From Flavisolibacter nicotianae (lineage in GTDB: Bacteria > Bacteroidota > Bacteroidia > Chitinophagales > Chitinophagaceae), in contig NZ_RBCI01000004.1 in NCBI RefSeq assembly GCF_003628535.1, forward strand, positions 248,001 through 312,000: a DNA stretch of 64,000 nt. Reading direction: 5' to 3'. Shown piece after piece: positions 19,693 to 28,571 of this stretch (position 1 is its first letter; the number at the start of each line of letters is the position of its first letter). The translations under genes and the position numbers were made by a program. Under the pieces are notes generated by a model, which saw only the letters and a list, made by a program, of their open reading frames with translations, did no database searches and was not told the origin of the DNA.

Positions 19693-19896
19693 TTTTACGG
19701 TTTTTCAGGTAAGTTCAGCCAATTTCCCCTTTGTTGCCGGCACACTTTACCAACGGCAGCTTTTCCTTGACAAAGCTTCTACAAGAAGTAATTTGACTGA
19801 TTGTCAAGACTGGCTTCTAACCCGTTCCGGCAATTGGCAGGAGAAATGTCCTCGTGCATAGGTTAACGATTTGTCTACTTTTCAAAAACCCTCTTT

Positions 19897-20700
19897 TCAT
19901 CCCAGGAACTCGTCAATCAGGCAGGTCGCATTGAACGAAGACCACTTCCCACTTTCAAGCGTTTCTATCGTACCGAGATAAGCCCCGTGTCCACCCGGGA
20001 ATATCGCCAGTTCACAGTTGGGAAGCAGGCGGTACATGGCCACAGCATGTTCGGGACTGCCAACGTCTTTACTGCCATTGATCACAAGCGTTTGTGCCTG
20101 GATCGATTGTAGTTGTTCGTCCGTCCAGCCGGTGAAATCTTTCATTCGCTGAACATCCCTGTTAAACATATTGAGAAGCCCGGCTTCGTCCGGATTGGCC
20201 TTTAAATAGCCTTCGGCCAAAACAGTCGGCATACTTTCCAGGGTGGCCCTTTCAAAACCTTCCCAAAACTGCGGGACCACCGCTTCCCGTTTGTAAAATG
20301 TGGAGGCCAAAATGAGTTTATTGATCATTTTCGGGTGCCGGATTGCCAGTTCAATAGCGGTGTGGCCGCCATTGCTGAATCCCAAAATATCAGCTTTTGC
20401 GATCTCGAGGTTTTGCAAAAGCGCGGCGACATCGTCGGCATCCTGCTTAAAGGTCAGGGGTGTATCACGATCGGCCGTATGCCCGTGGGCCTGCAATTCC
20501 ACACCAATTACCTGCCTGTTTTTAGCAAGCAAGGGGATGATCCTGCCAAAACTGGTTTCGATGGTAGAACCACCGCCATGGATCAGCAACAGTGGTTTGC
20601 CCTGCCCGTGAATTTCGTAATACATGTCCAGTCCGTTCACGTTTGAATAACCGCTTTTGATGGAATAACTGTCTGTCATTTGCGAAAAATTAGTGCTCAT
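19897..20700 (-). CDS. Alpha/beta hydrolase
   Basis: 267 aa from the ATG at 20700 (an earlier ATG at 20739 adds 13 residues without family similarity). It shows the alpha/beta hydrolase set: oxyanion-hole HGGGS, nucleophile elbow GFSNGG, acid in NGSKDVG and catalytic His in GGHGAYLG. No signal peptide, so it acts in the cytoplasm. The substrate is not predictable. A TATTTTTG box on the - strand at 20802-20795 is a plausible promoter about 90 nt upstream. Confidence 0.88.
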   Translation of the reverse strand: MSTNFSQMTDSYSIKSGYSNVNGLDMYYEIHGQGKPLLLIHGGGSTIETSFGRIIPLLAKNRQVIGVELQAHGHTADRDTPLTFKQDADDVAALLQNLEIAKADILGFSNGGHTAIELAIRHPKMINKLILASTFYKREAVVPQFWEGFERATLESMPTVLAEGYLKANPDEAGLLNMFNRDVQRMKDFTGWTDEQLQSIQAQTLVINGSKDVGSPEHAVAMYRLLPNCELAIFPGGHGAYLGTIETLESGKWSSFNATCLIDEFLG

Positions 20701-20794
20701 ATCCCTTTGCTGGGTTTCAAAATCGCTGTTCAATAACAAAAGCGAACTGCCGTATACCGACCTCGTTTTGCAGGTTCACCGCTTTTTGCCAAAC

Positions 20795-20802
20795 CAAAAA
20801 TA
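20795..20802 (-). promoter_or_regulatory. Candidate TAnnTTTG promoter for the alpha/beta hydrolase
   Basis: TATTTTTG read on the - strand, about 90 nt upstream of the preferred start. It matches all fixed positions of the Bacteroidota -7 box. It lies in the 117-nt gap after the ABC-F gene stop, where a promoter is needed only if the hydrolase is not read through from ABC-F. Confidence 0.4.
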
Positions 20803-20817
20803 TTTTCGATTGCATCG

Positions 20818-22407
20818 TCAGAGCTGGATTGTTCGGTCGATATGTACTTCCTCCAAAAAGCGTTCGTCGTGCGAAACAACAAGCAGTGTTCCCCGGTACT
20901 CGTTGATGGCCGCTGTTAGTATCTCAATATTTTGAATGTCCAGGTTGTTCGTTGGCTCGTCTAAGATAATGAGGTCGGGTGATTGTTGGTAAACCGTCAG
21001 GCAGCAAAGAAGCAGACGCATTCTTTCGCCGCCACTCAGCGCCGAGCAGGGTTTATCCCAGTCATCTTTCGTAAACAAAAAACGACTGAGCCGGTTTTTC
21101 ACTTCGTGTTCCTGCAACGCAGATGCGTTGAATTTCTGAACCTGTTCATACATCTTCAGACGCTTGTCGATGAGTGAATAATCCTGGTCGACGTAAACGG
21201 ATTGACTGTCCGCCCTGTATATCGTCCCAATGTGGTTTTCCAAATTTCCCAGAATCAGTTTGACCAGGGTCGTTTTACCAGAACCGTTTGCACCTTTCAG
21301 GACAATGCGTTCACCGCTTGTAATTTGGAAATTCAGGCTGTCCGGCCAAAGCGGCTGCGTGCCATACCGGAAATTGAGGTTCGTTGCCGTAACCAGGATT
21401 TTGCCCCTGTGAAGGGCGGAATCATCGAAACCAAATTTCATTTTCGCAATATCGGGTAAGGCAGCACGCAGCTCCTGCAAATCCTGCGAGATACCGTCAA
21501 TTTTTTCGGCATGAACGGTTTTCATTTTTGCCGTGCTGTTTTCCGCATTGTTGCGCAGGGTGTTCATCATAATCCGGGCAACGCCGGCCTTTTCCTGTTT
21601 GCTTTTTCCCCGGCTGTCCAGTTTTTGTTGCCGTTCGATTGTTTGCCTTTCCTTTTCCCTGGCTTTCCGCAACGTTTTTTCCTTGCTTTGAATGTTCTGG
21701 TTCAATGCAAGATTCTCTGCTTGTTTTTGTTGGAGGTAAAATTCATAATTGCCACCGTAAACAGCAATTCCATGCTTACTCAACTCGCAAACTTTTCCAA
21801 AAAGATTGACAAGTTTCCGGTCGTGGCTAACAACAATTAACGTGCTCGGGGTGGATTGAAGAAGATCGTACAAAACCTGCCGGCTCAGATAATCCAAATG
21901 GTTGCTCGGCTCGTCTAATAAAATCAATTCAGGCTGGTGAATCGAAATACCCGCAAGAAACAGTTTTGTTTTTTGCCCGCCGCTCAGCGTTCCCATTTTT
22001 TGCTGTAAATCCAGATCCGTAAGTTGCCAATTGCGCAAGGCCTGATGGCAGCGCTCTTCGATTGTCCAGTCATCGTCGAGCAGCGCATAATTTTCTTCCG
22101 TTGCATTCCCGTTTTCGATCTCCCGAAGCGCAGTGAGTTTGCGCTCTACCTGCAATGCCTGTCCAACTGTGAGGTCATTGTATTGCCCGAAATGTTGCGG
22201 TACATCATACGGTTGCGCCAGAACAGTCATGTTTCCAGCCGACGGTTGACACTGGCCCGCAATGATTTTCAGTAAAGTTGACTTACCCGCGCCGTTGTTG
22301 CCGATCAGGGCTATTTTGTCGTGTTTGTTTACTGTCAAATCAATGCTGTCAAAAAGTAAATCTTTGTTAGGATGTGTGTAGGAGATGTTTTGTAAACGAA
22401 GCATCAT
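20818..22407 (-). CDS. ABC-F family ATPase (ribosome-associated)
   Basis: 529 aa with two ATPase domains on one chain and no membrane domain. First domain: Walker A GNNGAGKST, signature LSGGQKTKLFLAG, Walker B LILLDEPSNHLD. Second domain: Walker A GANGSGKTT, signature LSGGERMRLLL, Walker B LIILDEPTNNLD. A long charged linker (about 240-290, rich in K, R, E and Q) joins them. ABC-F proteins bind the ribosomal E site and act as translation factors or antibiotic-protection factors; which applies here cannot be decided from sequence. Two adjacent ATGs (22407 and 22404) are possible starts. Confidence 0.92.
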   Translation of the reverse strand: MMLRLQNISYTHPNKDLLFDSIDLTVNKHDKIALIGNNGAGKSTLLKIIAGQCQPSAGNMTVLAQPYDVPQHFGQYNDLTVGQALQVERKLTALREIENGNATEENYALLDDDWTIEERCHQALRNWQLTDLDLQQKMGTLSGGQKTKLFLAGISIHQPELILLDEPSNHLDYLSRQVLYDLLQSTPSTLIVVSHDRKLVNLFGKVCELSKHGIAVYGGNYEFYLQQKQAENLALNQNIQSKEKTLRKAREKERQTIERQQKLDSRGKSKQEKAGVARIMMNTLRNNAENSTAKMKTVHAEKIDGISQDLQELRAALPDIAKMKFGFDDSALHRGKILVTATNLNFRYGTQPLWPDSLNFQITSGERIVLKGANGSGKTTLVKLILGNLENHIGTIYRADSQSVYVDQDYSLIDKRLKMYEQVQKFNASALQEHEVKNRLSRFLFTKDDWDKPCSALSGGERMRLLLCCLTVYQQSPDLIILDEPTNNLDIQNIEILTAAINEYRGTLLVVSHDERFLEEVHIDRTIQL

Positions 22408-22580
22408 TTCTTTCTTTAAAGTGTAACGAAACTGGCCACTGGAATACAGTCGGCCACTTTTACCTGCGGAAAGAAATTATTTTTTACATGTTCGTCTTTG
22501 GAATTAAAGCTCGCGAAACTACAAAATATTTTCTTCGTTCATATAGTCGCCACAGTTAAAAATCCACTGGTTTTGAAGAA

Positions 22581-23042
22581 ATGAAAGGGGTCCTGTATAC
22601 GGCTCTTGTTACTGTAATGAACACACAAAGCGATACTTCCTTGGCAGCCTCCCCACATCCAAATTATTACCTGACTGCTAAAGGTGTGAGTCCGAGCGGC
22701 GGTTCATACGACCTGCTGTTTCATTATCTCAATGATACGGCTTCGGTAGGTTATCACTGGGAATACAATGCCTGTAACGGCAATGGCTTTGCAGCCCTGA
22801 TAAAAACCACGATCGTTGCGAAAAATCTGACCATGACTGTAGCCGGCAAAACCTATAGTAACGTGATCCAAACCCGTCTCGATCTAGCGTATGATCTCTT
22901 GGGTAGCCCAATGGATATGGGCAATTACAACTATTTTATCGCAAAAGGAGTCGGGATAATTAAGGTAAGGTCGGATTTGAACATGATGGGAGTTCCGATT
23001 ATTCAAACTTCTTCCGACCTGATAGATTATAGCATCAAATAA
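22581..23042 (+). CDS. Hypothetical protein, 153 aa
   Basis: No family recognised. It lacks a clear signal peptide although its composition (Thr, Asn, Gly, beta-prone segments such as YNYFIAKGVGIIKVRSD) resembles the C-terminal half of secreted lipoproteins common in Chitinophagaceae; it could therefore be the remnant of a longer exported protein. It is isolated, with a strong intrinsic terminator 20 nt downstream (23063-23091), which supports it being a transcribed unit. Confidence 0.6.
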   Translation: MKGVLYTALVTVMNTQSDTSLAASPHPNYYLTAKGVSPSGGSYDLLFHYLNDTASVGYHWEYNACNGNGFAALIKTTIVAKNLTMTVAGKTYSNVIQTRLDLAYDLLGSPMDMGNYNYFIAKGVGIIKVRSDLNMMGVPIIQTSSDLIDYSIK

Positions 23043-23062
23043 AACACACAAAGTGATATACA

Positions 23063-23091
23063 AAAGCCTTTCAGAAATGAAGGGCTTTTTG
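23063..23091 (+). terminator. Intrinsic terminator after the 153-aa hypothetical gene
   Basis: Arms AAAAGCCTTTCA and TGAAGGGCTTTT (11 of 12 pairs), loop GAAA, followed by T residues. It begins 20 nt after the stop codon. Confidence 0.8.
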
Positions 23092-23345
23092 TTGCAAGGT
23101 GAAACGATTTTTCTGTAAGCGAACAGTCATATCAGTGAAAATTCAACTACGCAACGAACGCAAATAGCCACGTAACTTGCCGGGTTTTATGAGCAATGCA
23201 AGGCCGCCTGACACCCTTTTGGTGCTTCCAAAAACACTTGTTGGCCTGGTAACCGCAGTTCTAAAAACATGCAAATCGCAACGGTATTTTCCTGGTTTTG
23301 CTATCTTTTAAAAAAACCTAACACCACCCGCAAACCGCATGGAGT

Positions 23346-23353
23346 TATCTTTG
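23346..23353 (+). promoter_or_regulatory. TAnnTTTG promoter of truB
   Basis: TATCTTTG ends 6 nt before the ATG at 23360. With the TAnnTTTG-to-RNA distance seen at the SRP gene (4 nt), transcription would begin at about 23357, so the mRNA would have almost no leader. The box lies inside the longer ORF beginning at 23339, which argues against that upstream ATG. Confidence 0.6.
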
Positions 23354-23359
23354 CGCCGC

Positions 23360-24043
23360 ATGCAGCAACTAAACAGTTTTGAAGAAGGAAGAGTGCTCCT
23401 GGTCAACAAGCCGCTCCGCTGGACATCTTTCGATGCCGTTCGCAAAATCCGCAACCTTACCCGGACCAAAAAGGTCGGTCATGCGGGCACGCTTGACCCG
23501 CTGGCAACCGGTCTCCTGATCGTCTGTACCGGCAAATTCACCAAGAAGATCAACGAATACATGGCGCAGGAAAAAGAGTACACCGGCACCATCACTCTCG
23601 GCGCCATTACGCCAACTTACGACCTGGAAAGCGAGCCGCAGGATTTCAAGCCGGCCGATCGCTTTACGCCGGAAGAACTGCTAAAAGCAACTGAACCATT
23701 CACCGGCGCCATCCTGCAGGTGCCACCGATCCATTCGGCTATCAAGAAGGAAGGAAAGCGTGTGTACGAACTGGCCAGGCGAGGCGAGGAGGTGAAGCTT
23801 GATCCGCGGCCAGTGACCATCTCCGAATTCAGCATCACTAAAATCGAACTGCCGGTGGTTCATTTCAAAGTGGTTTGTTCCACGGGCACCTACATCCGCA
23901 GCCTGGCCAACGACTACGGCGCACAACTTGGCTGCGGCGGTTACCTGAGCAGCCTGTGCCGCACCCGCATCGGCAATTTTCGTTTGGAGGACTCCATTAC
24001 TATTGAACAATTGGAACTGGAGATAAAGGAAGGGAAACAGTAG
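23360..24043 (+). CDS. truB: tRNA pseudouridine(55) synthase TruB
   Basis: 227 aa from ATG 23360. It converts U55 of the tRNA T-loop to pseudouridine. The family core opens EEGRVLLVNKPLRWTSFD, and the catalytic aspartate is Asp46 in GHAGTLDPLATG. Later motifs VPPIHSAIKKEGKRVYELAR and CSTGTYIRSLANDYG are typical. The length fits the short TruB form without a PUA domain. The upstream ATG at 23339 would place the promoter box inside the gene, so 23360 is preferred. Confidence 0.95.
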   Translation: MQQLNSFEEGRVLLVNKPLRWTSFDAVRKIRNLTRTKKVGHAGTLDPLATGLLIVCTGKFTKKINEYMAQEKEYTGTITLGAITPTYDLESEPQDFKPADRFTPEELLKATEPFTGAILQVPPIHSAIKKEGKRVYELARRGEEVKLDPRPVTISEFSITKIELPVVHFKVVCSTGTYIRSLANDYGAQLGCGGYLSSLCRTRIGNFRLEDSITIEQLELEIKEGKQ

Positions 24044-24044
24044 G

Positions 24045-24111
24045 CAATACTCAATCGGCAATTGGCAGGCAAACAATACATCAACCGAGTTCAATAGCTG
24101 ATTGCTGATTA
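24045..24111. repeat. Intergenic repeat (CAATCGGCAA ... GCTGATTGCTGAT)
   Basis: Between the convergent truB and tamL genes, TCAATCGGCAATTGGC is followed by AGCTGATTGCTGATT. The two parts are partly complementary and could fold. The same arrangement recurs at 31178-31232 between another convergent pair. Confidence 0.5.
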
Positions 24112-24122
24112 CCACCTGAATT

Positions 24123-26507
24123 TTAGAACGGATAGTCAATCCCCAATTGCACCTGGCCGTTCAGCAGTTGCCAACCATAAAACCATTTGTTTTGCGCCGC
24201 TGCCAGTTCCGGTGTAGGGTTTTTCACTTTGTACGCATAGTCTACCCGTACTTTCAAAAAGCCAAAGTCAATTCGCAGGCCTGTCCCAGCTCCAATGGCC
24301 AGGTCTTTCCAGAGTTTCGCAAAAGAATTTGGGAATTCGCCGTCCGGAAAATCGTCGTTTTTGCGCAGGAACCACACGTTGCCGACATCAGTGAAAAGGG
24401 CCGTGTTGATTCCAATCCCCTTGTAATTGGTCAGGAAGATTCGGTACTCGGCATTGGCCTCGAGGCGGATGTCGCCAAAGCGGTCGGGTGCATCGGTACG
24501 GCCAAAGGGCCGGATGGCCGAACCGGGTCCCAGTTTGCGTACACTCCAGGCCCGCATGCTGTTGGGACCACCGGCAAAATATTCCCGGAAAAAAGGTAAG
24601 AAGCGGTTGATGCTGTCATCTGACGATGAAGGCATCGAATAGCCTGCACCCGCAAACACACGCCATGCAAACGCATTCCGGAACAACTTGTGCGTTTGCC
24701 GGAACTCGGCATCCACCTTGAAAAAACGATAAAGGTTTGTTCCGAAAATTTTGGTTTTGAATAAACCCGGCAAACCCGATAATTCCGCACTCACGCTGGT
24801 CAGGTTGGTCACATTGCCCTTGCCGCCGGCGATGCTGTAATTCCACAACGTGGAAATGATCAAACCCGTATTAAAAATGTATTTGTAGGAGGCGTTTTTC
24901 CTGATCAGTTCTTCCAGCGAGTCGAGCCGGATCAGGTAATTGTATTCGATATTGGGAAAACGGATCCCGAGCAATTTGTTGCGCCAGCCAAACTGGTAAC
25001 CCCACGATGTGTTCAGCGTGGTCAGGTCAAAATAATCGCGTCGTTGTGTGAGTCCGCCGTTGAGGGCAAATACGGATGTAACCGTGTTCTCCTTGGCCTT
25101 GTTGAAACGGCGCATGAAGCTCGGCACCAGGCGGGGAATCTGAACGGTATTGCTCAGCGTGATCTGCCTCGTTTGAATCAGGTCCCTGAAGGTTGCATTC
25201 AGTTCCGTGCCAAAGCGGAAATTGGTAATGGCTAAGTTGGCACCGTGCAGAAAGTTCCGGTTTTGTACACCCAGGGTCAATCCAAGTCCAATCAGGTTTC
25301 CCTGCGCAATGGAAATGTTTCCTTGGTTGCGGCTGACCTCAAAATTTGTGTTGAAGGCGTATTTGCGGGCAGGGGTCAGGCGAATGCTGAAGTCGGCCGT
25401 ATCCTGCCCGGCGCGGGGTTGCTGGTCGATAGCCACCACCCGCCAGGCGCTGAGCGCATTGAACTTGTTTTGTGTTTTGAGGTAATCGCTTTGCCGGTAC
25501 AAAGCGCCGGGATTGAGAAAAATATAATCCGGGAAAATTCGCGATTTGAACAGGCGGTCGTTGTACCTGATCACGAATCCGTCCACGGTGTCGGTGAACC
25601 GAAAATTACGGACCGTGTCCGTGTTATATTCCGGGTATACAGTCACCCGGCCAACATGATAACGAGTAATGCGGGTAGAGTCGGGGTTTGCCCGCAGCCG
25701 GAACTCCACGTCGGCAACAGGATGCGCCCTGCGCTCTGCCAGCCGCTGTAGGAGAGCCGCTTGTTCGATAGGGTCAACAGTCGGGCGAAGCAGTTCGATG
25801 CCAACTGTATCCCAAACGATCAACAACTCTTCTTCCGAAAAACGCAGGTAGCCGTTGTTGCGGTACACGTCGGCAAGGCGGTCCCGCTCTGTGGCCAGTT
25901 TATAACGGGCAAAGGGATCGCCTTTTTTGATGGTGGCCGTTGATTTCACTTCGTCTGTGACCTTTTGCAGGGTATCGAGATTTTGCTGCTGCAGAACAGA
26001 CAGGCCGGCAGTATCGTTATTCAGGCGGTAGGCAATTGAATCCAGCCTGGTCACCGCGCCGGGGTAAACGTAAAAATCAATATAGGTGCGAAGCTGGTTG
26101 CTGTCGTTCCGCGATTTGATCTTCGTGGTGAAGTTGATGCTGTCCCGGAAATAGCCAAGGGTGTTCAGCAACGTATGCATAAAGCCCACGGTCTGGCTGG
26201 CAGAAAGGCTGTCGAATGGTGTGGGGCGGTTCTGTACTTCGTAAAAAAACTTTGGTCCATTATCCCAGCCAATGGCTTTGCTCACGGCCCGAACGCGGAT
26301 GCTGTCATCGAGCTGTTGCGACAGTTGCGCCTCCAGTTCTTTGCGTTCGTCGGCACCGAAATCTCCTTTTACATGGACGTTGGTCTGGAAAACAAAGGGT
26401 GTTCGCTGCGGGTAATTCTTAACGGTCACTGTAAAGCAGCCGGTACACAGAAGGAGCAAAAAAAATAAGAAAGAGAAAAAAGGAAGAAACGTTTTTCTTT
26501 GAATCAT
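24123..26507 (-). CDS. tamL: TamL-type outer membrane lipoprotein (BamA/TamA superfamily)
   Basis: 794 aa from ATG 26507. The N-terminal signal sequence ends LLLLCTGC with Cys24 as lipidation site. POTRA-like periplasmic segments follow to about residue 360, and the C-terminal half is a 16-strand barrel of the surface-antigen (BamA/TamA) type, ending in LGIDYPF with a terminal aromatic residue. TamL is the Bacteroidota lipoprotein counterpart of TamA; with TamB it helps build the outer membrane. tamB is not adjacent here. The upstream 13 codons from 26546 lack signal-peptide character. It is divergent from the methyltransferase gene with only 16 nt between start codons, so its promoter must lie inside that gene. 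Confidence 0.9.
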   Translation of the reverse strand: MIQRKTFLPFFSFLFFLLLLCTGCFTVTVKNYPQRTPFVFQTNVHVKGDFGADERKELEAQLSQQLDDSIRVRAVSKAIGWDNGPKFFYEVQNRPTPFDSLSASQTVGFMHTLLNTLGYFRDSINFTTKIKSRNDSNQLRTYIDFYVYPGAVTRLDSIAYRLNNDTAGLSVLQQQNLDTLQKVTDEVKSTATIKKGDPFARYKLATERDRLADVYRNNGYLRFSEEELLIVWDTVGIELLRPTVDPIEQAALLQRLAERRAHPVADVEFRLRANPDSTRITRYHVGRVTVYPEYNTDTVRNFRFTDTVDGFVIRYNDRLFKSRIFPDYIFLNPGALYRQSDYLKTQNKFNALSAWRVVAIDQQPRAGQDTADFSIRLTPARKYAFNTNFEVSRNQGNISIAQGNLIGLGLTLGVQNRNFLHGANLAITNFRFGTELNATFRDLIQTRQITLSNTVQIPRLVPSFMRRFNKAKENTVTSVFALNGGLTQRRDYFDLTTLNTSWGYQFGWRNKLLGIRFPNIEYNYLIRLDSLEELIRKNASYKYIFNTGLIISTLWNYSIAGGKGNVTNLTSVSAELSGLPGLFKTKIFGTNLYRFFKVDAEFRQTHKLFRNAFAWRVFAGAGYSMPSSSDDSINRFLPFFREYFAGGPNSMRAWSVRKLGPGSAIRPFGRTDAPDRFGDIRLEANAEYRIFLTNYKGIGINTALFTDVGNVWFLRKNDDFPDGEFPNSFAKLWKDLAIGAGTGLRIDFGFLKVRVDYAYKVKNPTPELAAAQNKWFYGWQLLNGQVQLGIDYPF

Positions 26508-26523
26508 AAAGTTGCTCTCGTCT

Positions 26524-27234
26524 ATGCTCAGTAAAAAGGTGCTCAAAGATATTCAAAGTTTAGGCCTGAAAAAGTACCGCGACGAAACGGGCTTGTTCGT
26601 TGCCGAAGGACCCAAGGTGGTGGAAGAATTGTTGCAGGTGGTGCCGCAACTGGTGCAGGGCGTCTACGCGGTGGAGGAATGGGCAGCAGGCCGGAAAGGG
26701 GTGGAAGTGATTTCGGATGTAGAACTGGAACGGATTTCCACCCTGAAAACACCGAACAAAGTACTGGCCGTGTTGCGGCAGACGGAAAGCCGGGAGCCAC
26801 AAACGGGTGGTTTCACCCTTTACCTGGATACCATCCAGGATCCGGGGAACTTTGGTACCATCATCCGCATTGCCGACTGGTTTGATGTAAAGGATGTTGT
26901 TTGCAGCCCCGGATGCGCAGACCGTTTCAACCCGAAAGTGGTGCAGGCAACGATGGCAAGCATTGCCAGGGTCAATGTTTTTTACGACAGGGAAGAGAAC
27001 TGGTTGCAACGGCAATCGGTGCCCGTTTATGCGGCCACGCTGAAGGGAAAAAACCTCCACAGCTTTCCCAAAACCGAAACGGGCATACTCGTTATCGGCA
27101 ACGAGTCGAAAGGCATTCGCAAGGAGTTTCTGGCGCGGGCCACCGAGCCGGTAACGATTCCCAAAAGGGGAGAAGCAGAGTCACTGAATGCGGCTGTTGC
27201 CACCGGTATCCTCCTTTCGCACCTGCTGCCCTAA
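26524..27234 (+). CDS. SpoU/TrmH-family RNA 2'-O-methyltransferase
   Basis: 236 aa from ATG 26524. A substrate-binding N-terminal domain (opening VLKDIQSLGLKKYRDETG, with LFVAEGPKVVEELL) is followed by the SPOUT knot methyltransferase domain: motif 1 QDPGNFGTIIRIADWF, motif 2 LVIGNESKGIRKE and motif 3 IPKRGEAESLNAAVATGILL, which form the S-adenosylmethionine knot. It probably methylates a ribose in rRNA; the target nucleotide cannot be told. Its stop overlaps the convergent permease stop by four bases. Confidence 0.93.
   Translation: MLSKKVLKDIQSLGLKKYRDETGLFVAEGPKVVEELLQVVPQLVQGVYAVEEWAAGRKGVEVISDVELERISTLKTPNKVLAVLRQTESREPQTGGFTLYLDTIQDPGNFGTIIRIADWFDVKDVVCSPGCADRFNPKVVQATMASIARVNVFYDREENWLQRQSVPVYAATLKGKNLHSFPKTETGILVIGNESKGIRKEFLARATEPVTIPKRGEAESLNAAVATGILLSHLLP
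26544..26551 (-). promoter_or_regulatory. tamL: Candidate TAnnTTTG promoter of tamL
   Basis: TATCTTTG read on the - strand, ending 36 nt before the tamL ATG. It lies inside the first codons of the divergent methyltransferase gene, as it must given the 16-nt gap between start codons. Confidence 0.5.
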
Positions 27235-28466
27235 CGGAAATGGATGGCTTTAATGGGCTGGATCTTACGCACCAGGAGCGAAGGAATAAAAAGAATGAGC
27301 AGCGAAAGCAAAAGTGTTCCACCGATCACCGCCAGCACCTGCCACCACACAATGTGTACAGCTGCTGTTTCCATAAAGTAGGCTTCTTCCTTTAACCGCA
27401 CAAAGCCGGTTTTGATCTGGAGGAAAAGCAGGGCCAGGGCAAAGACAGTCCCGATGACGATACCCGTCAGCGTGATGATGCCCGATTGGTGAAGAAAAAT
27501 CTTTTGCACCGTCCAGTTGGAAGCGCCAACGGCTTTCAATATCCCGATCATGCGAAGTCGTTCCAATACGAGGATGATCAGGCAGGTAATCAGGTTGATG
27601 GCCGCGATGACAACCATAATGGAGATGAGAATGGCCTGGTTGGTATCCTGCACATCGAGCCAGTCGAAGATATTCGGGTAAAGTTCCCTTGCCGTTTTCA
27701 CTTCCAGTTCGGGCGGAAACATGTCGTTGTCGTGAATCGCTTCGCTCACGCCGTTCATTTGCCTGTAGTCTTTCAAAAAGATTTCATACCCGCCAATCTC
27801 GTTTTCACTCCAGCCGTTCAGGCGGCGGATCAGTTTCAGATCGCCGATGGCAAACGTGCGGTCGTACTCCTCGATGCTGGTTTTATACAGGCCCACCACC
27901 GTGAGCTTGTCCGGGCGGAGCGAACCGTCGGGCCGCACGAAATAGATCAGGATTCGGTCGTTGAGTTTTAAATTGAGCTGGCTGGCCGTGTACGTAGAGA
28001 TCACGATCTCCCTTGTGTACGAGCTGTCGTTGTAACGGATCCATCTTCCTTCCTTCAAAAACGGCTGCAGGTGGCTGAAGTCATAGGTGCTGTCAAGTCC
28101 TTTCAGCAGCACACCTTCCATTGCATCGGTGGTTTTCAGGATGGCATACTTCGTCGCAAACGGGTGCACAGAGCGGATCTGGGGCAGGGAATGAACACTG
28201 CGTATCAGGGAATCGTTGGCCGTAATGGGTTGTTCTTCCGCGATCGAGGCCCGTCCGGGCTGCAGGTAAGAAATCCGCACATGGCCCCAAAACGAAAAGA
28301 CTTTTTGGCTGACCGTGTCCTGGAAACCGTTGACAAACGAAAGCGTTATGATCATAACGGCAACACTGATAGCCGTAGCCAGGATGGATAGGCGGATGAT
28401 GAACCGGGAAAAGGATTTTTGCTGGTTAAAAGCGATGCGCTGCGCTATGAAAGAGGAAATATTCAC
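27231..28466 (-). CDS. FtsX-like ABC permease of the LolC/LolE type
   Basis: 411 aa, single MacB/FtsX unit: N-terminal helix at about 27-50 (IIRLSILATAISVAVMIITL), periplasmic domain to about 270, then three helices with a GILKAVGAS coupling segment near 310. Length and layout match LolC/LolE, the inner-membrane part of the lipoprotein-release transporter. No LolD ATPase is adjacent. The start is GTG (28466); an in-frame stop lies just upstream. It differs from the tandem permeases in region 1, which have two units. A TATTTTTG box 65 nt upstream is a likely promoter. Confidence 0.88.
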   Translation of the reverse strand: MNISSFIAQRIAFNQQKSFSRFIIRLSILATAISVAVMIITLSFVNGFQDTVSQKVFSFWGHVRISYLQPGRASIAEEQPITANDSLIRSVHSLPQIRSVHPFATKYAILKTTDAMEGVLLKGLDSTYDFSHLQPFLKEGRWIRYNDSSYTREIVISTYTASQLNLKLNDRILIYFVRPDGSLRPDKLTVVGLYKTSIEEYDRTFAIGDLKLIRRLNGWSENEIGGYEIFLKDYRQMNGVSEAIHDNDMFPPELEVKTARELYPNIFDWLDVQDTNQAILISIMVVIAAINLITCLIILVLERLRMIGILKAVGASNWTVQKIFLHQSGIITLTGIVIGTVFALALLFLQIKTGFVRLKEEAYFMETAAVHIVWWQVLAVIGGTLLLSLLILFIPSLLVRKIQPIKAIHFR

Positions 28467-28531
28467 AATCTGATTAAATCATTCCAGTCTTAAAGAAAAC
28501 CTTTTGCCTGTTTTCTTCGTCATCTGTTTAT

Positions 28532-28539
28532 CAAAAATA
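28532..28539 (-). promoter_or_regulatory. Candidate TAnnTTTG promoter of the LolC/E-like permease
   Basis: TATTTTTG read on the - strand; predicted transcript start about 62 nt upstream of the GTG start. It lies in the divergent gap shared with the T9SS plug gene. Confidence 0.45.
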
Positions 28540-28571
28540 GGGCTGTGCGCCGAAATCCATTATTTTTAAAC

